64,000 nucleotides of DNA from Candidatus Howiella intestinavium (GTDB taxonomy: Bacteria; Bacillota; Clostridia; Oscillospirales; Acutalibacteraceae): contig CAJFVX010000052.1 in the NCBI GenBank assembly GCA_904420585.1, forward strand, positions 1 to 64,000. Direction: 5' to 3'. A program made the position numbers and the translations under genes. The first letter of the stretch is position 1; each line of letters starts with the position of its first letter. The notes below the pieces were generated by a model. That model was not told the DNA's origin. It was given only the letters and a program-made list of their open reading frames with translations, and made no database searches. Of this stretch, positions 33,267 to 41,963 are shown one piece after another.

Positions 33267-33845
33267 TTACCGGTAACGGATGGGCAAAAGCCCCTTGTCC
33301 AAAGGTACCAGACGGGCCAGCTCCTCCAATTCCTCGGTCTGCTGCCGCAGGAAGTCCCGGCAGGCGGGAAGACTGGCGAGCAGCCGGCCGGTACGCCGCA
33401 CTGCCCGGATAAAATCCCTGTCCAGCCGGGCGGCGGTTTTGGCCATGGGACAGACCCGCAGGGCCCGCACGTCCAGCATCACCCGGATGTGCCCGTCCGC
33501 CCCGAGAGCGGGGAAGAGGGGGAAAATCCGGCAGGAAAGGGGCCGGAAAACCCGGTCGCAGGCCCCGGAACAGGTGATCAGCCGCCGCTGGGCCGGCCCG
33601 ATAAAGGTGAAGCCGGCCGGCTTTTCGGGACATGCGGCAAAGACCTTTTGCAAAAAGGCCTCCTCCCCGGGGAAGAGGAGCATGCCGTCGGCCGCCGTGC
33701 CCTTGCAGCAGGCGCCGCCGCAGAGCTCCCCGCAGTCGGCGTGGATGGGCGTCCGGTTTTCCAGCAGGGTGTAGGCCCGGTAGAAGATGTCGGAAGGCCG
33801 GCCGAAGGGAGGAAAGTCCAACCGGCCGCGTTTCTCAGCCGCCAT
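33267..33845 (-). CDS. YkgJ-like cysteine cluster protein
   Basis: 192 residues. Cysteine pattern ADCGELCGGACCKG near 37 and CSGACDRVFRPLSCRIFP near 90 matches the YkgJ/CxxCxxCC family, thought to bind zinc or an iron-sulfur cluster. Function is not known. ATG 33845 begins one base after the stop of the upstream cyclophilin (TAGG ATG), so the two are translationally linked. It sits between two cyclophilins, an unusual partnership. Confidence 0.75.
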   Translation of the reverse strand: MAAEKRGRLDFPPFGRPSDIFYRAYTLLENRTPIHADCGELCGGACCKGTAADGMLLFPGEEAFLQKVFAACPEKPAGFTFIGPAQRRLITCSGACDRVFRPLSCRIFPLFPALGADGHIRVMLDVRALRVCPMAKTAARLDRDFIRAVRRTGRLLASLPACRDFLRQQTEELEELARLVPLDKGLLPIRYR

Positions 33846-33846
33846 C

Positions 33847-34446
33847 CTACAGCACCTGGATTTCAATATTCTGAATCAGCACATCCTCCAGTGGCATGTC
33901 GCTACCGTCCACCGGCACATGGGCGATGGCGTCCACCACTTCCATGCCGTCCAGGATCTGGCCGAAGACGGTATGGCGGAAATCCAGCCAGGGGGTGCCC
34001 CCCAGCTCCCGGTAGGCCTGGATGACGTCGTCTGCAAAGCCCCGGTCTTTGAGCTCTTCCATCTGGGCCAGCATGTCGGCGGGGGCGCTGCCGGCCTGGA
34101 CGATGAAGAACTGGCTGCCGTTGGTGCCCGGCCCGGCATTGGCCATGGACAGGGCGCCCCGGAGGTTGTGGAGGTCGGGGGAGAATTCGTCTTCAAAGGG
34201 GCTGCCCCAGATGCTTTCGCCCCCGGTGCCGTTGCCGGCGGGATCGCCGCCCTGGATCATGAAATCCTTAATGACCCGATGGAATTTGAGACCGTCATAA
34301 TAGCCATTGCCCGCGTGGGTGGTGAAATTCTCCACCGCCTTGGGGGCCTCGTCGGGGAACAGCTTTATCCGGATGTCGCCCATGCTGGTGTGCAGGATGG
34401 CGACGGTATCCCCCGGCGCGGCCGGGGCTGTCTGCTTTTTGCTCAT
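33847..34446 (-). CDS. Cytoplasmic cyclophilin
   Basis: 199 residues, no signal peptide. Cyclophilin domain (about 15-190) with [39 protein letters not shown] (in part) and the C-terminal [14 protein letters not shown] peptidyl-prolyl isomerase. The ATG at 34446 follows GAGGATTTCC-like sequence. It is the first gene of the unit. It shares strong similarity with the lipoprotein cyclophilin downstream, including an [20 protein letters not shown] insertion region not seen in the shortest cyclophilins. Confidence 0.9.
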   Translation of the reverse strand: MSKKQTAPAAPGDTVAILHTSMGDIRIKLFPDEAPKAVENFTTHAGNGYYDGLKFHRVIKDFMIQGGDPAGNGTGGESIWGSPFEDEFSPDLHNLRGALSMANAGPGTNGSQFFIVQAGSAPADMLAQMEELKDRGFADDVIQAYRELGGTPWLDFRHTVFGQILDGMEVVDAIAHVPVDGSDMPLEDVLIQNIEIQVL

Positions 34447-34688
34447 AGGAAATCCTCACTTCCGTGTCATGGTACAAGAATTGTATCTATTCTACCAAGA
34501 TATCCCCCAAAGTGCAACCGGGAGTTTTGTAAATTTTCTAAATATAGGAAAAGGAAATCCTTGTAAGAGAGAAAAAAACATGCTATAATGTGACCGAAAA
34601 AAACCGGGGTACAGGCGTTAATGCCGCACATAACGCCCTCCCGGCCTCATTCCATGCCGCGGTGCGGGCGGCGAAAGGATTGTGCCCT

Positions 34689-35144
34689 ATGAAGTGCCCT
34701 TTCTGCGGATATGAAGAAAGCCGCGTCATCGATTCCCGGCCCACCGACGAGGGGGAGCGGATCCGCCGCCGCCGGGAATGCTTAAAATGTCAAAAGCGGT
34801 TTACCACCTATGAGGTCATTGAAAGCCTGCCCATCATCGTCATCAAAAAGGACAAGTCCCGGGAGGTATTCAACCGGGAAAAGCTGCTCAACGGCCTGCT
34901 GCGGGCCTGCGAGAAGCGGCCGGTGTCCCTGGAGTCTTTAGAGCATATGATTGACGAAATCGAGACGGTTATCCAGAATTCCCTGGACCGGGAGGTCACA
35001 TCGGAAAAGATCGGCGAACTGGCCATGGACAAGCTGCGGCAGATAGACGAGGTGGCCTATGTGCGTTTTGCCTCGGTCTACCGCCAGTTTAAGGACATTA
35101 CCACCTTCAAGGAAGAGCTGAACAAGCTGTTGGAAGAAAAATAA
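34689..35144 (+). CDS. nrdR: Transcriptional regulator NrdR
   Basis: 151 residues. N-terminal zinc ribbon CPFCG and CLKCQKRF (about 3-34) with the RRRREC segment, then an ATP-cone (about 45-140; [19 protein letters not shown]). It represses ribonucleotide reductase genes when dATP is bound. ATG 34689 follows GAAAGGATT. The gene ends at the first copy of the repeated terminator hairpin into which a 164-bp element is inserted. Confidence 0.95.
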   Translation: MKCPFCGYEESRVIDSRPTDEGERIRRRRECLKCQKRFTTYEVIESLPIIVIKKDKSREVFNREKLLNGLLRACEKRPVSLESLEHMIDEIETVIQNSLDREVTSEKIGELAMDKLRQIDEVAYVRFASVYRQFKDITTFKEELNKLLEEK

Positions 35145-35155
35145 GAAAAGTCAAA

Positions 35156-35189
35156 ACCGGCGCATGGGCCAGCCGCCCATACGCCGGTT
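35156..35189 (+). repeat. nrdR terminator hairpin, left duplicate
   Basis: 34 bp beginning ACCGGCGCATGGGC and ending GCCCATACGCCGGTT form a stem. An identical 34-bp copy lies at 35354-35387, after the element. It lacks the T run, which follows only the right copy. Confidence 0.9.
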
Positions 35190-35353
35190 CAGCTTGTCGA
35201 CAAAGTCGACAAGCTGTAGAAGAGGGGCGAGCCCCCCTTCTAACATTCCCCCTACAAATCCCGCAGGAGCGGGATTTGTCGTATGCCCAAACCGACGCAC
35301 ATGTCGCCGGTTTCTGCGATGCAAATGGTTTTCATTGTTTTTTCAACAGGCCG
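35190..35353 (+). mobile_element. Hairpin element, copy A
   Basis: 164 bp, forward orientation. From the left: CAGCTTGTCGAC/GTCGACAAGCTG stem, TAGAAGAGGGG/CCCCCCTTCTA stem, ACAAATCCCG/CGGGATTTGT stem, an AAACCG/CGGTTT stem, then an AT-rich tail with CAACAGG. The four stems and their spacing match the copies at 49332, 53925 and 62362. No open reading frame of note. It is boxed by a duplicated 34-bp hairpin. I read it as a non-autonomous mobile element. Confidence 0.75.
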
Positions 35354-35387
35354 ACCGGCGCATGGGCCAGCCGCCCATACGCCGGTT
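35354..35387 (+). repeat. nrdR terminator hairpin, right duplicate
   Basis: Identical to 35156-35189. It is followed by TTTT, so this copy is the working terminator for nrdR, now 210 bp from the gene. Confidence 0.9.
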
Positions 35388-35397
35388 TTTTGCGCCT

Positions 35398-35823
35398 TTA
35401 TACATAAAACCACTGCTGATAAAAGGGGAGGTTGCGCACCACCATAAATAAAAGGAGGACGCCGGCGAGAATCAGAAGGAAGAGGAGGGTGGGCTGCCGG
35501 GAAAAGGGCGGGTGATATTTTTTAGAAAAGGCGTTGCGGGTAAAGAGGATGAGCCAGATAAGGCCGGCGGCCAGCGCAAGGCAAAAGAAGGGGTTGTACC
35601 GGAAGGCCTCCACCGGCTGGAGCGCCAGCAGGGCGTCCAGGGCCCGGGTGGAGCCGCAGCCGATGCAGTCGAAGCCGAAATATTTGTGGAAGGGACATTC
35701 CCAGACGCCTCCCGCCAGGCGGATGTGGAACAGCTTGACTACGAGGACGAAACCGGCCAGCAGCCCCCAAAGGGAGATGGCCAGGACGCGGTTTCCCTTC
35801 TGTGTAAACAGCAATCGGGACAT
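35398..35823 (-). CDS. DUF2752 membrane protein
   Basis: 141 residues, four hydrophobic segments. The DUF2752 signature CPFHKYFGFDCIGCGSTRALDALL (shown in two parts: CPFHKYFGFDC, CGSTRA) lies between helices. ATG 35823 follows GGAGGTGTCTTACCTT; the longer reading from 35940 has no comparable site. Its function is not known; relatives occur near spore or cell-envelope genes. It stands alone and convergent with nrdR, beside spoIIID. Confidence 0.8.
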   Translation of the reverse strand: MSRLLFTQKGNRVLAISLWGLLAGFVLVVKLFHIRLAGGVWECPFHKYFGFDCIGCGSTRALDALLALQPVEAFRYNPFFCLALAAGLIWLILFTRNAFSKKYHPPFSRQPTLLFLLILAGVLLLFMVVRNLPFYQQWFYV

Positions 35824-35997
35824 AAGGTAAGACACCTCCGGTATGGGCGGGGCCGGCCGCCCGGATAATTTGTACACGCCTTTTACAAAAACCATCACAA
35901 TCCTTGCCGCAAGGGGGCCAATGTCTGCCTCTGTACGCATAATTGCATCTTCTTTCGCATATCATCTAGCAAACCGGCAAGTATGAGAGGTGATAGT

Positions 35998-36246
35998 GTG
36001 AAAGGAGCTGTTGAGGAACGCGCGGTAGAGCTGGGGGAGTATATCATCGAGCACAACGCCACCGTTCGCGCCGCCGCCAAGAAGTTTCAAATATCCAAAT
36101 CCACCGTACATAAAGACGTGACCGACCGGCTGCACCGGAACCATCCCCAGCTGTACGCCCAGGTCAAAGAGGTTTTGGAACACAACAAGCAAGAGCGGCA
36201 TATCCGGGGAGGCCTTGCCACCCGGCGGAAGTATAAAGGCGTTTAG
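35998..36246 (+). CDS. spoIIID: Sporulation regulator SpoIIID
   Basis: 82 residues. Family core VEERAVELGEYIIEHNATVR, then KKFQISKSTVHKDVTDRL, the helix-turn-helix that binds mother-cell promoters. It switches gene expression between the sigma-E and sigma-K stages of sporulation. The GTG at 35998 follows GAGAGGTGATA and gives the usual length; an ATG at 35983 would add five residues without a ribosome site. Its presence implies endospore formation. Confidence 0.93.
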   Translation: MKGAVEERAVELGEYIIEHNATVRAAAKKFQISKSTVHKDVTDRLHRNHPQLYAQVKEVLEHNKQERHIRGGLATRRKYKGV

Positions 36247-36268
36247 AGCAGTACATATAAAGGGGAAA

Positions 36269-36307
36269 GCCGGACGTATCCGTCAGGATGCGCCCGGCGC
36301 ATTTTTT
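36269..36307 (+). terminator. Terminator after spoIIID
   Basis: GCCGGACGTATCC pairs with GGATGCGCCCGGC around GTCA with two mismatches, then GCATTTTTT. Confidence 0.7.
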
Positions 36308-36310
36308 CGG

Positions 36311-37423
36311 TTAATTCTGCACCCCGTGGTGGAAGGGCTTGGTTTCGGTGGTCAGCGCCTCCAGGGAATACCCCTCGCCCTGCAAATACTGGATGATTTC
36401 GGGCAGGGCGGTGACGGTGGTGGTTTTGGCCGGCGCGTCGTGCATAAGAATGCAGACCCGCTTTTGCTTGCCGCAGTCCCGTTTGACGTTGGCAACCAGC
36501 TTGGCGGGATCCACGTTGTTGCCGGCGGCGTCGCCCGAATCGGCGTTCCAGTCCATGTAGACGTATCCCTTTTCGGTCAGGCTCTGGGTCAGCCGGGTCA
36601 TAATGCCCTTGGAGTATTTTTTGCTGGTCGTGTTGCTGCTGCCGCCGGGAAAGCGGACGATTTTGGGGGCAAAGCCCAGATAGCCCTCCACCTTATCGCT
36701 GATGGCCTGCAAATCCTGATAATAGGCCTCGTCGGAGGCATAGATCTTGCTGTATTCATGTTCGTTGCAGTGGAGGGCCACCGTGTGCCCTTCCTCGTGG
36801 ATGCGCTTGACCAGTTCCAGCTTGCTTGTGCCGCAGACGAAGAAGGTGGCCTTGGCGCCGTACTGTTTCAGGACTTCCAGGATTTTTTCGGTATTGGCCG
36901 AAGGGCCGTCGTCGAAGGTGAGGTAGGCCACCTTTTTTCCGTCGTCGGCGCTGCCGCCTGTGGGCGTGGCCGAGGAGGACGGCTGCAGGGCGTTAATTTG
37001 GGAGCGCAGGTCGGCCGTCTTGGAATTTAAATGGTCCAGCTGCTGCTGGAGGGTGCTGGCCAGCTGGCTGGAATCCATATTTTCGGTATCCGGCTCCCCG
37101 CCGGGGATGCCCAGCTCCTCCTGGTAGTGGGCGATGCTGCTCTGGGCCTCGGCCAGCTGCTGCTGCAGTTCGGCTGCCTGGCCAGCGTAGGATTGGTTGG
37201 AGGCGTCGGCCTTCTTGAAAGCCGAATGGGCGCCGGCGTACATGCACCCGAAGACCACGGCGGCCAGCAGGGCCAGCACGGTGACCACGGCCAGAACGGC
37301 CTTGGAGGCCGAACGCCTGCGGGGCGGTTTGTGCACACCCCGGGGCCCGTTCCGGGAGCCGCCCCGGAAATCCTGCCATTCGCCGGCATATATATCCTGA
37401 GAATGTCTGCTGTCGTATTGCAT
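36311..37423 (-). CDS. Membrane-anchored polysaccharide deacetylase
   Basis: 370 residues. A basic N-terminus, a membrane segment at about 40-65, a coiled coil (QQQLAEAQSSIAHYQEELG, then a Leu/Gln region at 90-145) and a NodB deacetylase domain (about 160-350). TFDDGP near 172 gives the catalytic base and metal Asp; HCNEHEYS and RFPGGSSN give the His pair and the proline/arginine loop. It would remove acetyl groups from cell-wall sugars outside the membrane. ATG 37423 follows AAAGGAGCCTTTTGCTTT. PdaA-like spore cortex use is possible but not shown. Confidence 0.85.
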   Translation of the reverse strand: MQYDSRHSQDIYAGEWQDFRGGSRNGPRGVHKPPRRRSASKAVLAVVTVLALLAAVVFGCMYAGAHSAFKKADASNQSYAGQAAELQQQLAEAQSSIAHYQEELGIPGGEPDTENMDSSQLASTLQQQLDHLNSKTADLRSQINALQPSSSATPTGGSADDGKKVAYLTFDDGPSANTEKILEVLKQYGAKATFFVCGTSKLELVKRIHEEGHTVALHCNEHEYSKIYASDEAYYQDLQAISDKVEGYLGFAPKIVRFPGGSSNTTSKKYSKGIMTRLTQSLTEKGYVYMDWNADSGDAAGNNVDPAKLVANVKRDCGKQKRVCILMHDAPAKTTTVTALPEIIQYLQGEGYSLEALTTETKPFHHGVQN

Positions 37424-37592
37424 AAAGCAAAAGGCTCCTTTCCAGCCTGTAAATGAGAATGGATGGGATTCATTAGGATTCCCATAAATACAGGTTATTT
37501 GCTACTTATCATAGCAGGCTTGCTTTCCAAAGACAACCTTTTTTCATTACAAAATCATTACAAAAGGATTGCAAACAAATTGGCAGCAGGTG

Positions 37593-37621
37593 TTGTAAAA
37601 ATAATAAAAAAATGTTATACT
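37593..37621 (+). promoter_or_regulatory. Promoter of the DegV gene
   Basis: TTGTAA at 37593, a 17-nt A-rich spacer and TATACT at 37616. The 5' leader to the start codon is about 75 nt with no recognised structure. It is the only strong promoter in the 277-bp gap after the deacetylase. Confidence 0.65.
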
Positions 37622-37699
37622 ACCTTCATCAACCCTATTCAGTTTTTACAGAAATGCATGATAACCTTGGAAGATAATCAGATGAATGGAGTGAATTTG

Positions 37700-38569
37700 A
37701 TGGAAGGACAGAAAAAGGTACTCATTTCCTGCGACAGCACCTGCGACTTATCGGACGAATTGATGCAGCGGTATTCCATTGCCGGCAATCCCCTGTTTGT
37801 GGTCATGAACGGCAAGACCCTGCGGGACGGTGTGGACGTGTATCCGGACGATATTTACGCCTACTATAAAAATACGGGGGAGATTCCCAAGACCACGGCG
37901 GCCAATATGGACGATTTCCTGTCCTATTTTCGGCCCTTTGTGGATGCGGGGTACGCCGTGGTGCATTTTACCATCAGTTCCTCCATGTCCGCCACCTTCA
38001 ACAACGCCCGGATGGCGGCAGCCGAATTGGAGGACGTCTATGTCATCGACAGCAAGTGTCTCTCCACCGGCGCGGGGCTGGAGGTGCTCAAGGCGGCCGA
38101 GCTGGCCCAGGCCGGGCTGGACGCCCGCACGATAGCCAGTCAGGTTTCCTCCATGTGGGAGCGGGTGGACGCCTCCTTTGTCATCGACTCCCTGGAATAC
38201 CTGCATAAGGGTGGCCGCTGTTCCTCGGTGGCGGCCCTGGGCGCCAACCTGCTGAAGCTCAAGCCCTGTATCGAGGTCAAGAATGGGGTTATGGGCGTGG
38301 GCAAAAAGTATCGGGGCCGGTTTGGGGACGTGCTGATGGAGTACGCGGCCGCCCGCCTCAGCGACCCGGATGACATCGAACTGGACCGGGCCTTCGTGAC
38401 CCACGCCGGCTGCAAGCAGGAACTTGTGGACCGGGTGGCCGACAGGGTGCGGGAGCTGCTGCCCTTTAAAGAGGTGCTGGTCACCCGGGCGGGCTGCTCG
38501 GTATCGGTCCACTGCGGCCCCAATACCTTAGGCGTGCTGTTTGTGCGCAAAACGCCCATTATAAAGTAG
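37700..38569 (+). CDS. DegV family fatty-acid-binding protein
   Basis: 289 residues. DegV pattern: ISCDSTCDLSDELM at the N-terminus, IPKTTAANMDDFL, and FHFTISSSMSATFNNAR-type loop (HFTISSSMSATFNNA), then EYLHKGGRCSS, which form the lipid pocket. Members bind fatty acids and may work with fatty acid kinase FakA. ATG 37700 follows TGGAGTGAATTTG. The same direction continues into a membrane gene 21 bp on. Regulation is from its own promoter. Confidence 0.85.
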   Translation: MEGQKKVLISCDSTCDLSDELMQRYSIAGNPLFVVMNGKTLRDGVDVYPDDIYAYYKNTGEIPKTTAANMDDFLSYFRPFVDAGYAVVHFTISSSMSATFNNARMAAAELEDVYVIDSKCLSTGAGLEVLKAAELAQAGLDARTIASQVSSMWERVDASFVIDSLEYLHKGGRCSSVAALGANLLKLKPCIEVKNGVMGVGKKYRGRFGDVLMEYAAARLSDPDDIELDRAFVTHAGCKQELVDRVADRVRELLPFKEVLVTRAGCSVSVHCGPNTLGVLFVRKTPIIK

Positions 38570-38590
38570 GATAAACGGGAGGAAGGCCCT

Positions 38591-39316
38591 ATGCCCAATG
38601 CCATGCGCCGGGCGGTCGGGGAGGAGGATTCCCTGTTCCGCCGAAAAAGAGGAGAGGGGAAGGGGGGGCGCCGCCTGGCCCTTGGCCGTCTGCGCTTCCT
38701 GGAGCCGGGCGTCATGTGGGGGCTGCTGGTGCTGGCGCTGCTGCTGCACCTTTTCCGGTTTATCGCAGGCGGCGGCGCGGCCCAGGCGGTATCCTTCCTG
38801 CACACCTGCGCCTGGGCGCTGGTGCTGCCGGTGCTGCTGCTTTTCTCCCTGCGGTTTCCCCTGCGGGATTTCGCCGCAGGCTGCCTTGCCGTATACGGCG
38901 GCCGGGCGGTGATGGATACAGCCTTTGCCCTGGCCGGAGCCCTGCGGTCTTCGGGGCAGGTGGGGGTCTGGTCTCTGGCCTTTATCGGCCTGACCGAACT
39001 GCTGCTGCCCCTGCTGCTCCTTCTGCTGCCGGGCATCTGCCTGCAGCTTGTGCGGCTGTCCTTCCGACAGCTGGCGGTGCAGGCGGCTGCGGCCGTCCTG
39101 CTCATGGCGGCGGCGCTGTTTTTCAACCAGCTGCTGCAGGTCTGGATTTCCGCCATCTTGTATACCAGCGGCGGATTGGGAGGCGTGCAGGTCATCCCCT
39201 ATATCTTCCGGCAAATCGGAGGGGAGTGCCTGCGCAGTGCGGGGATATTCCTGCTGCTTGTGCTGCTGGACGCTCTGCTGCGGGGCCGGCTGAACATGCC
39301 GGGGCGGAGGGACTGA
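38591..39316 (+). CDS. Unknown polytopic membrane protein
   Basis: 241 residues. A basic soluble N-terminus (about 1-35, RRKRGEGKGGRRL) precedes six or so hydrophobic segments rich in Leu and Ala. ATG 38591 follows GGAAGGCCCT. I recognise no domain. It lies 21 bp after DegV and 24 bp before the P-loop gene, so the three appear cotranscribed. Function cannot be assigned. Confidence 0.65.
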   Translation: MPNAMRRAVGEEDSLFRRKRGEGKGGRRLALGRLRFLEPGVMWGLLVLALLLHLFRFIAGGGAAQAVSFLHTCAWALVLPVLLLFSLRFPLRDFAAGCLAVYGGRAVMDTAFALAGALRSSGQVGVWSLAFIGLTELLLPLLLLLLPGICLQLVRLSFRQLAVQAAAAVLLMAAALFFNQLLQVWISAILYTSGGLGGVQVIPYIFRQIGGECLRSAGIFLLLVLLDALLRGRLNMPGRRD

Positions 39317-39340
39317 ACCAAAGCAACGGGAGGGGAAAAT

Positions 39341-39886
39341 ATGCGGATTGCCATATTGGGCTATTCCGGCAGCGGGAAATCCACCCTGGCCAAATATCTG
39401 TCAGAATGGTACGGGATACCGGCGCTGTATTTGGATACGGTGAAGTTCACCGCCGGCTGGAAAGAGCGGGACCGGGAGGAAGCCATGGCCATGGTGTCCG
39501 CCTTTATGGAGCAGGCAGACTGGGTCATCGACGGGAATTACACATCCTTCCACCAGCGCCGGCGGCTGGAGGAGGCCGACCGGGTTGTATTTATGAACTT
39601 CAACCGGTGGAACTGCCTCGTCCGCGCCATTCGCAGATACCGCCGGTACAAGGGGAAAACCCGGGAGAGCATGGCCGCCGGCTGTGACGAAAAACTGGAT
39701 CTTTCCTTTGTCTGGTGGATTCTCTGGCAGGGCCGGACCCGGCGGCGGAAGAAAAAATACGCCGCCATCCTGCGGGACTACGGGGACAAAACCGTGGTGC
39801 TGCATAACCAGCGGGAGCTGAACCGATTTATGGAGTCGCCCTTTGCCGACGGGAGCACTTGCGAAAATACGTCCCGCGTCGGATAA
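39341..39886 (+). CDS. FlaR-like P-loop kinase
   Basis: 181 residues. Walker A GYSGSGKST at the N-terminus, LDTVKFTAGW and WVIDGNYTSFHQRR match the 'DNA topology modulation' FlaR family of adenylate-kinase-like proteins. Such proteins probably phosphorylate a small nucleotide-type substrate; the topology name is historic. ATG 39341 follows GGGAGGGGAAAAT. It is the last gene of the DegV unit and ends in a terminator at 39930. Real substrate unknown. Confidence 0.8.
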   Translation: MRIAILGYSGSGKSTLAKYLSEWYGIPALYLDTVKFTAGWKERDREEAMAMVSAFMEQADWVIDGNYTSFHQRRRLEEADRVVFMNFNRWNCLVRAIRRYRRYKGKTRESMAAGCDEKLDLSFVWWILWQGRTRRRKKKYAAILRDYGDKTVVLHNQRELNRFMESPFADGSTCENTSRVG

Positions 39887-39929
39887 ATAGCTTGTAATCT
39901 TCCGGCCGGTATTATACAATAGAAAAGAA

Positions 39930-39974
39930 CCGTGCCCTCCGCCGCAGCGCGCGGCAGAGGGCACGGACTTTTTT
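39930..39974. terminator. Terminator between FlaR-like gene and mscS
   Basis: CCGTGCCCTC pairs with GAGGGCACGG around a GC-rich 17-nt loop, followed by ACTTTTTTG. It closes the plus-strand unit and may also act on the converging mscS gene. Confidence 0.85.
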
Positions 39975-39982
39975 GCGGGCAT

Positions 39983-40801
39983 TTATTTATCCACAATGTG
40001 AACGTCCAGCTGGTTGTAAGGGGTGGTGACGCCGGCCTTGTCCAGCGCGTCGCCTCCCTGTTCCAGCAGGTCATAGCGCAAATCCCAGTAATCGGCCGTT
40101 TTGCACCAGACCCGGACCACAATGTCCACCGAACTGGCCGCCCGCTGGTCCACCCGGATAAAGGGGGCGGGATCCTGGAGCGCCAGGGGATGGTTCTCGG
40201 CAATTTCGGTCAGCAGGGCCTTGGTTTTTTCCACATCGTCCTGGTAGCCGATGGAGAAGGTCAAATCCACCCGCCGCTTTTCCTCCCGGCTGTAGTTGAT
40301 GATGTTGTCGGTGATAAGCTGGCCGTTGGGGATGACGATGACCCGGTTGTCCGGTGTATTCATATAGGTATGCACCAAATCAATGCGCTGGACAGTGCCG
40401 GCTAAATCGTCGGCTTCAATATAGTCCCCGGTGGCGAAGGGGTGGGAGAAAAGCAGCAAAATCCCGGCGGCCAGGTTGGAAAGGCTGTCCTTTAAAGCCA
40501 GGGATACGGCCACGGCCGCGCCGCCCAGAGCGGCCAGCAGCCCGGCGGAGGAAATCCCCAGGGCGGACATGGCGCTGATGGCGATGATGACGATGCAGAG
40601 CACCCGCACGCAGATGATGAGGAAGCGCTTGAGGGAATAGTCCATATTGGCCTTTTCCAGGGGCTTTTTCATGATTTTTACAAGGATTTTGGTCAGCAGC
40701 AGGCCCACTAATACAATCAGGGCGGCAGCCAGAATCCGGGGACCGACAGCCAGCAAAAAGCTCCAGAGCTTTTCCAGCAGGGTATTCATAGGGGATTCCA
40801 T
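39983..40801 (-). CDS. mscS: Small-conductance mechanosensitive channel
   Basis: 272 residues. Three membrane segments at about 15-35, 60-85 and 85-110, then the beta domain SLALKDSLSNLAAGIL-HPFATGDYIE and the C-terminal alpha/beta cage. The pore helix pattern of alternating Ala/Gly (ALGISSAGLLAALGGAAVAVS) is typical. It opens on membrane stretch to release solutes. ATG 40801 follows AAAGGAGG at 8-nt spacing. It stands alone. Confidence 0.92.
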   Translation of the reverse strand: MESPMNTLLEKLWSFLLAVGPRILAAALIVLVGLLLTKILVKIMKKPLEKANMDYSLKRFLIICVRVLCIVIIAISAMSALGISSAGLLAALGGAAVAVSLALKDSLSNLAAGILLLFSHPFATGDYIEADDLAGTVQRIDLVHTYMNTPDNRVIVIPNGQLITDNIINYSREEKRRVDLTFSIGYQDDVEKTKALLTEIAENHPLALQDPAPFIRVDQRAASSVDIVVRVWCKTADYWDLRYDLLEQGGDALDKAGVTTPYNQLDVHIVDK

Positions 40802-40949
40802 AGGGGATACCTCCTTTGGAGTGCAGGGACATAATCCGGCCCTGCGGTTGTTATCTTAATTATAGGATTACAGGTATATTATAGGGCGGCAAAAGCGGTA
40901 TGTAAAGGGCGCTTTTGTCCGATTTTATCAAAAGGGGAGACCAAAAGAT

Positions 40950-41894
40950 ATGAAGGCAACGAAAAAGAAAGCCTGGGGCCGGGCCGGCCTCAGCCTCCTG
41001 CTGGCCGGCCTGCTGGCGGCGGCGTCCGCCTGCGCGGGCGCAGGGGATACGGGGGGGCAGGATGCGGAAGGCGGCTTCCATGTGGTGGCCTCCTTTGCGC
41101 CGGTCTACGCCCTGACCCTGGTGGTGGCCGACGGGGCGGAGAACGTGACGGTGGGCTGTATGACGGCCGAGACCACCGGCTGCCCCCACGACTACCAGCT
41201 GACCCCCGCCGACATGCAGCGGGTGGAGGGGGCTGACCTGCTGGTGCTCAACGGCGCGGGCATGGAAAGCAGCTTTGCGGAAAGCATCTATTCCCAGTAC
41301 CCCGACCTGCCGTCGGTGGAGTCGGCCGAGGGGGTAACCCTGCTGCCGGAGGAGGGCCACGGTCATGACCACCGAGGGGAGGAGAGTTACAATCCCCACA
41401 CCTGGCTGTCCCTACAGAACGCCAAGGTGCAGGCAGCCAATATCGCGGCGGCCCTGGGACAGTACGACCCGGCCAACAGCGCCGTGTATACGGCCAACGC
41501 CCAAAAGTTCCAGACTGCGGCCGACGAGCTGGACGCCCGCTACCGGGAGCAGCTGGAGAACCTGCCCCACCGGAAATTTATCACCTTCCACGCCGCCTTC
41601 TCCTATCTTGCGGCCGACTATGATTTTGCCGTATCGGCGGTCATAGAGTCCACCCCCGGCACGGCCCCCGATCCCCAGACCCTGCAGAGCCTCATCGACG
41701 AGGCCAGGGCCGAAGGGATAACGGCCATCTTCACCGAGCCCCAGTACCCCGATTCCACCGCCCAGGTCATCGCCGAGGGCGCAGGGGCGGAGATTTATAC
41801 CCTGGATCCCCTGGTCACCGGTCAGATGGATAAGGATTCCTATTTAAAGGGCATGGAACAGAATTTTGAAACCCTCTGTACCGCCCTTGCCTGA
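40950..41894 (+). CDS. znuA: Zinc-binding lipoprotein ZnuA
   Basis: 314 residues. Signal and lipobox near Cys 29 (LAAASAC), then the cluster A-I metal receptor fold. Metal His residues appear at GCPHDYQL, NPHTWLS and FHAAFSY, with an acidic ligand in the late TEPQYPDS region; a short His-rich loop (GHGHDHRGE) sits at about 140. It binds zinc outside the cell and passes it to a ZnuBC transporter, which is encoded 18 kb away at 22562-24162. ATG 40950 follows AAAGGGGAG. Confidence 0.9.
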   Translation: MKATKKKAWGRAGLSLLLAGLLAAASACAGAGDTGGQDAEGGFHVVASFAPVYALTLVVADGAENVTVGCMTAETTGCPHDYQLTPADMQRVEGADLLVLNGAGMESSFAESIYSQYPDLPSVESAEGVTLLPEEGHGHDHRGEESYNPHTWLSLQNAKVQAANIAAALGQYDPANSAVYTANAQKFQTAADELDARYREQLENLPHRKFITFHAAFSYLAADYDFAVSAVIESTPGTAPDPQTLQSLIDEARAEGITAIFTEPQYPDSTAQVIAEGAGAEIYTLDPLVTGQMDKDSYLKGMEQNFETLCTALA

Positions 41895-41911
41895 GCAGGG
41901 CGACAGCATAA

Positions 41912-41947
41912 GGCCCCGGTCGATGTACAAATCGGCCGGGGCCTTGT
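41912..41947. terminator. Terminator after znuA
   Basis: GGCCCCGG(T)CGAT pairs with ATCG(G)CCGGGGCC around GTACAA, then TTGTTG. It sits between convergent genes and can serve both. Confidence 0.8.
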
Positions 41948-41963
41948 TGCGTTGAAAAACACG

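Noticed and set aside
40802..40949. Zur operator between mscS and znuA
   Set aside because: The AT-rich gap has no palindrome resembling a Zur box that I could defend.
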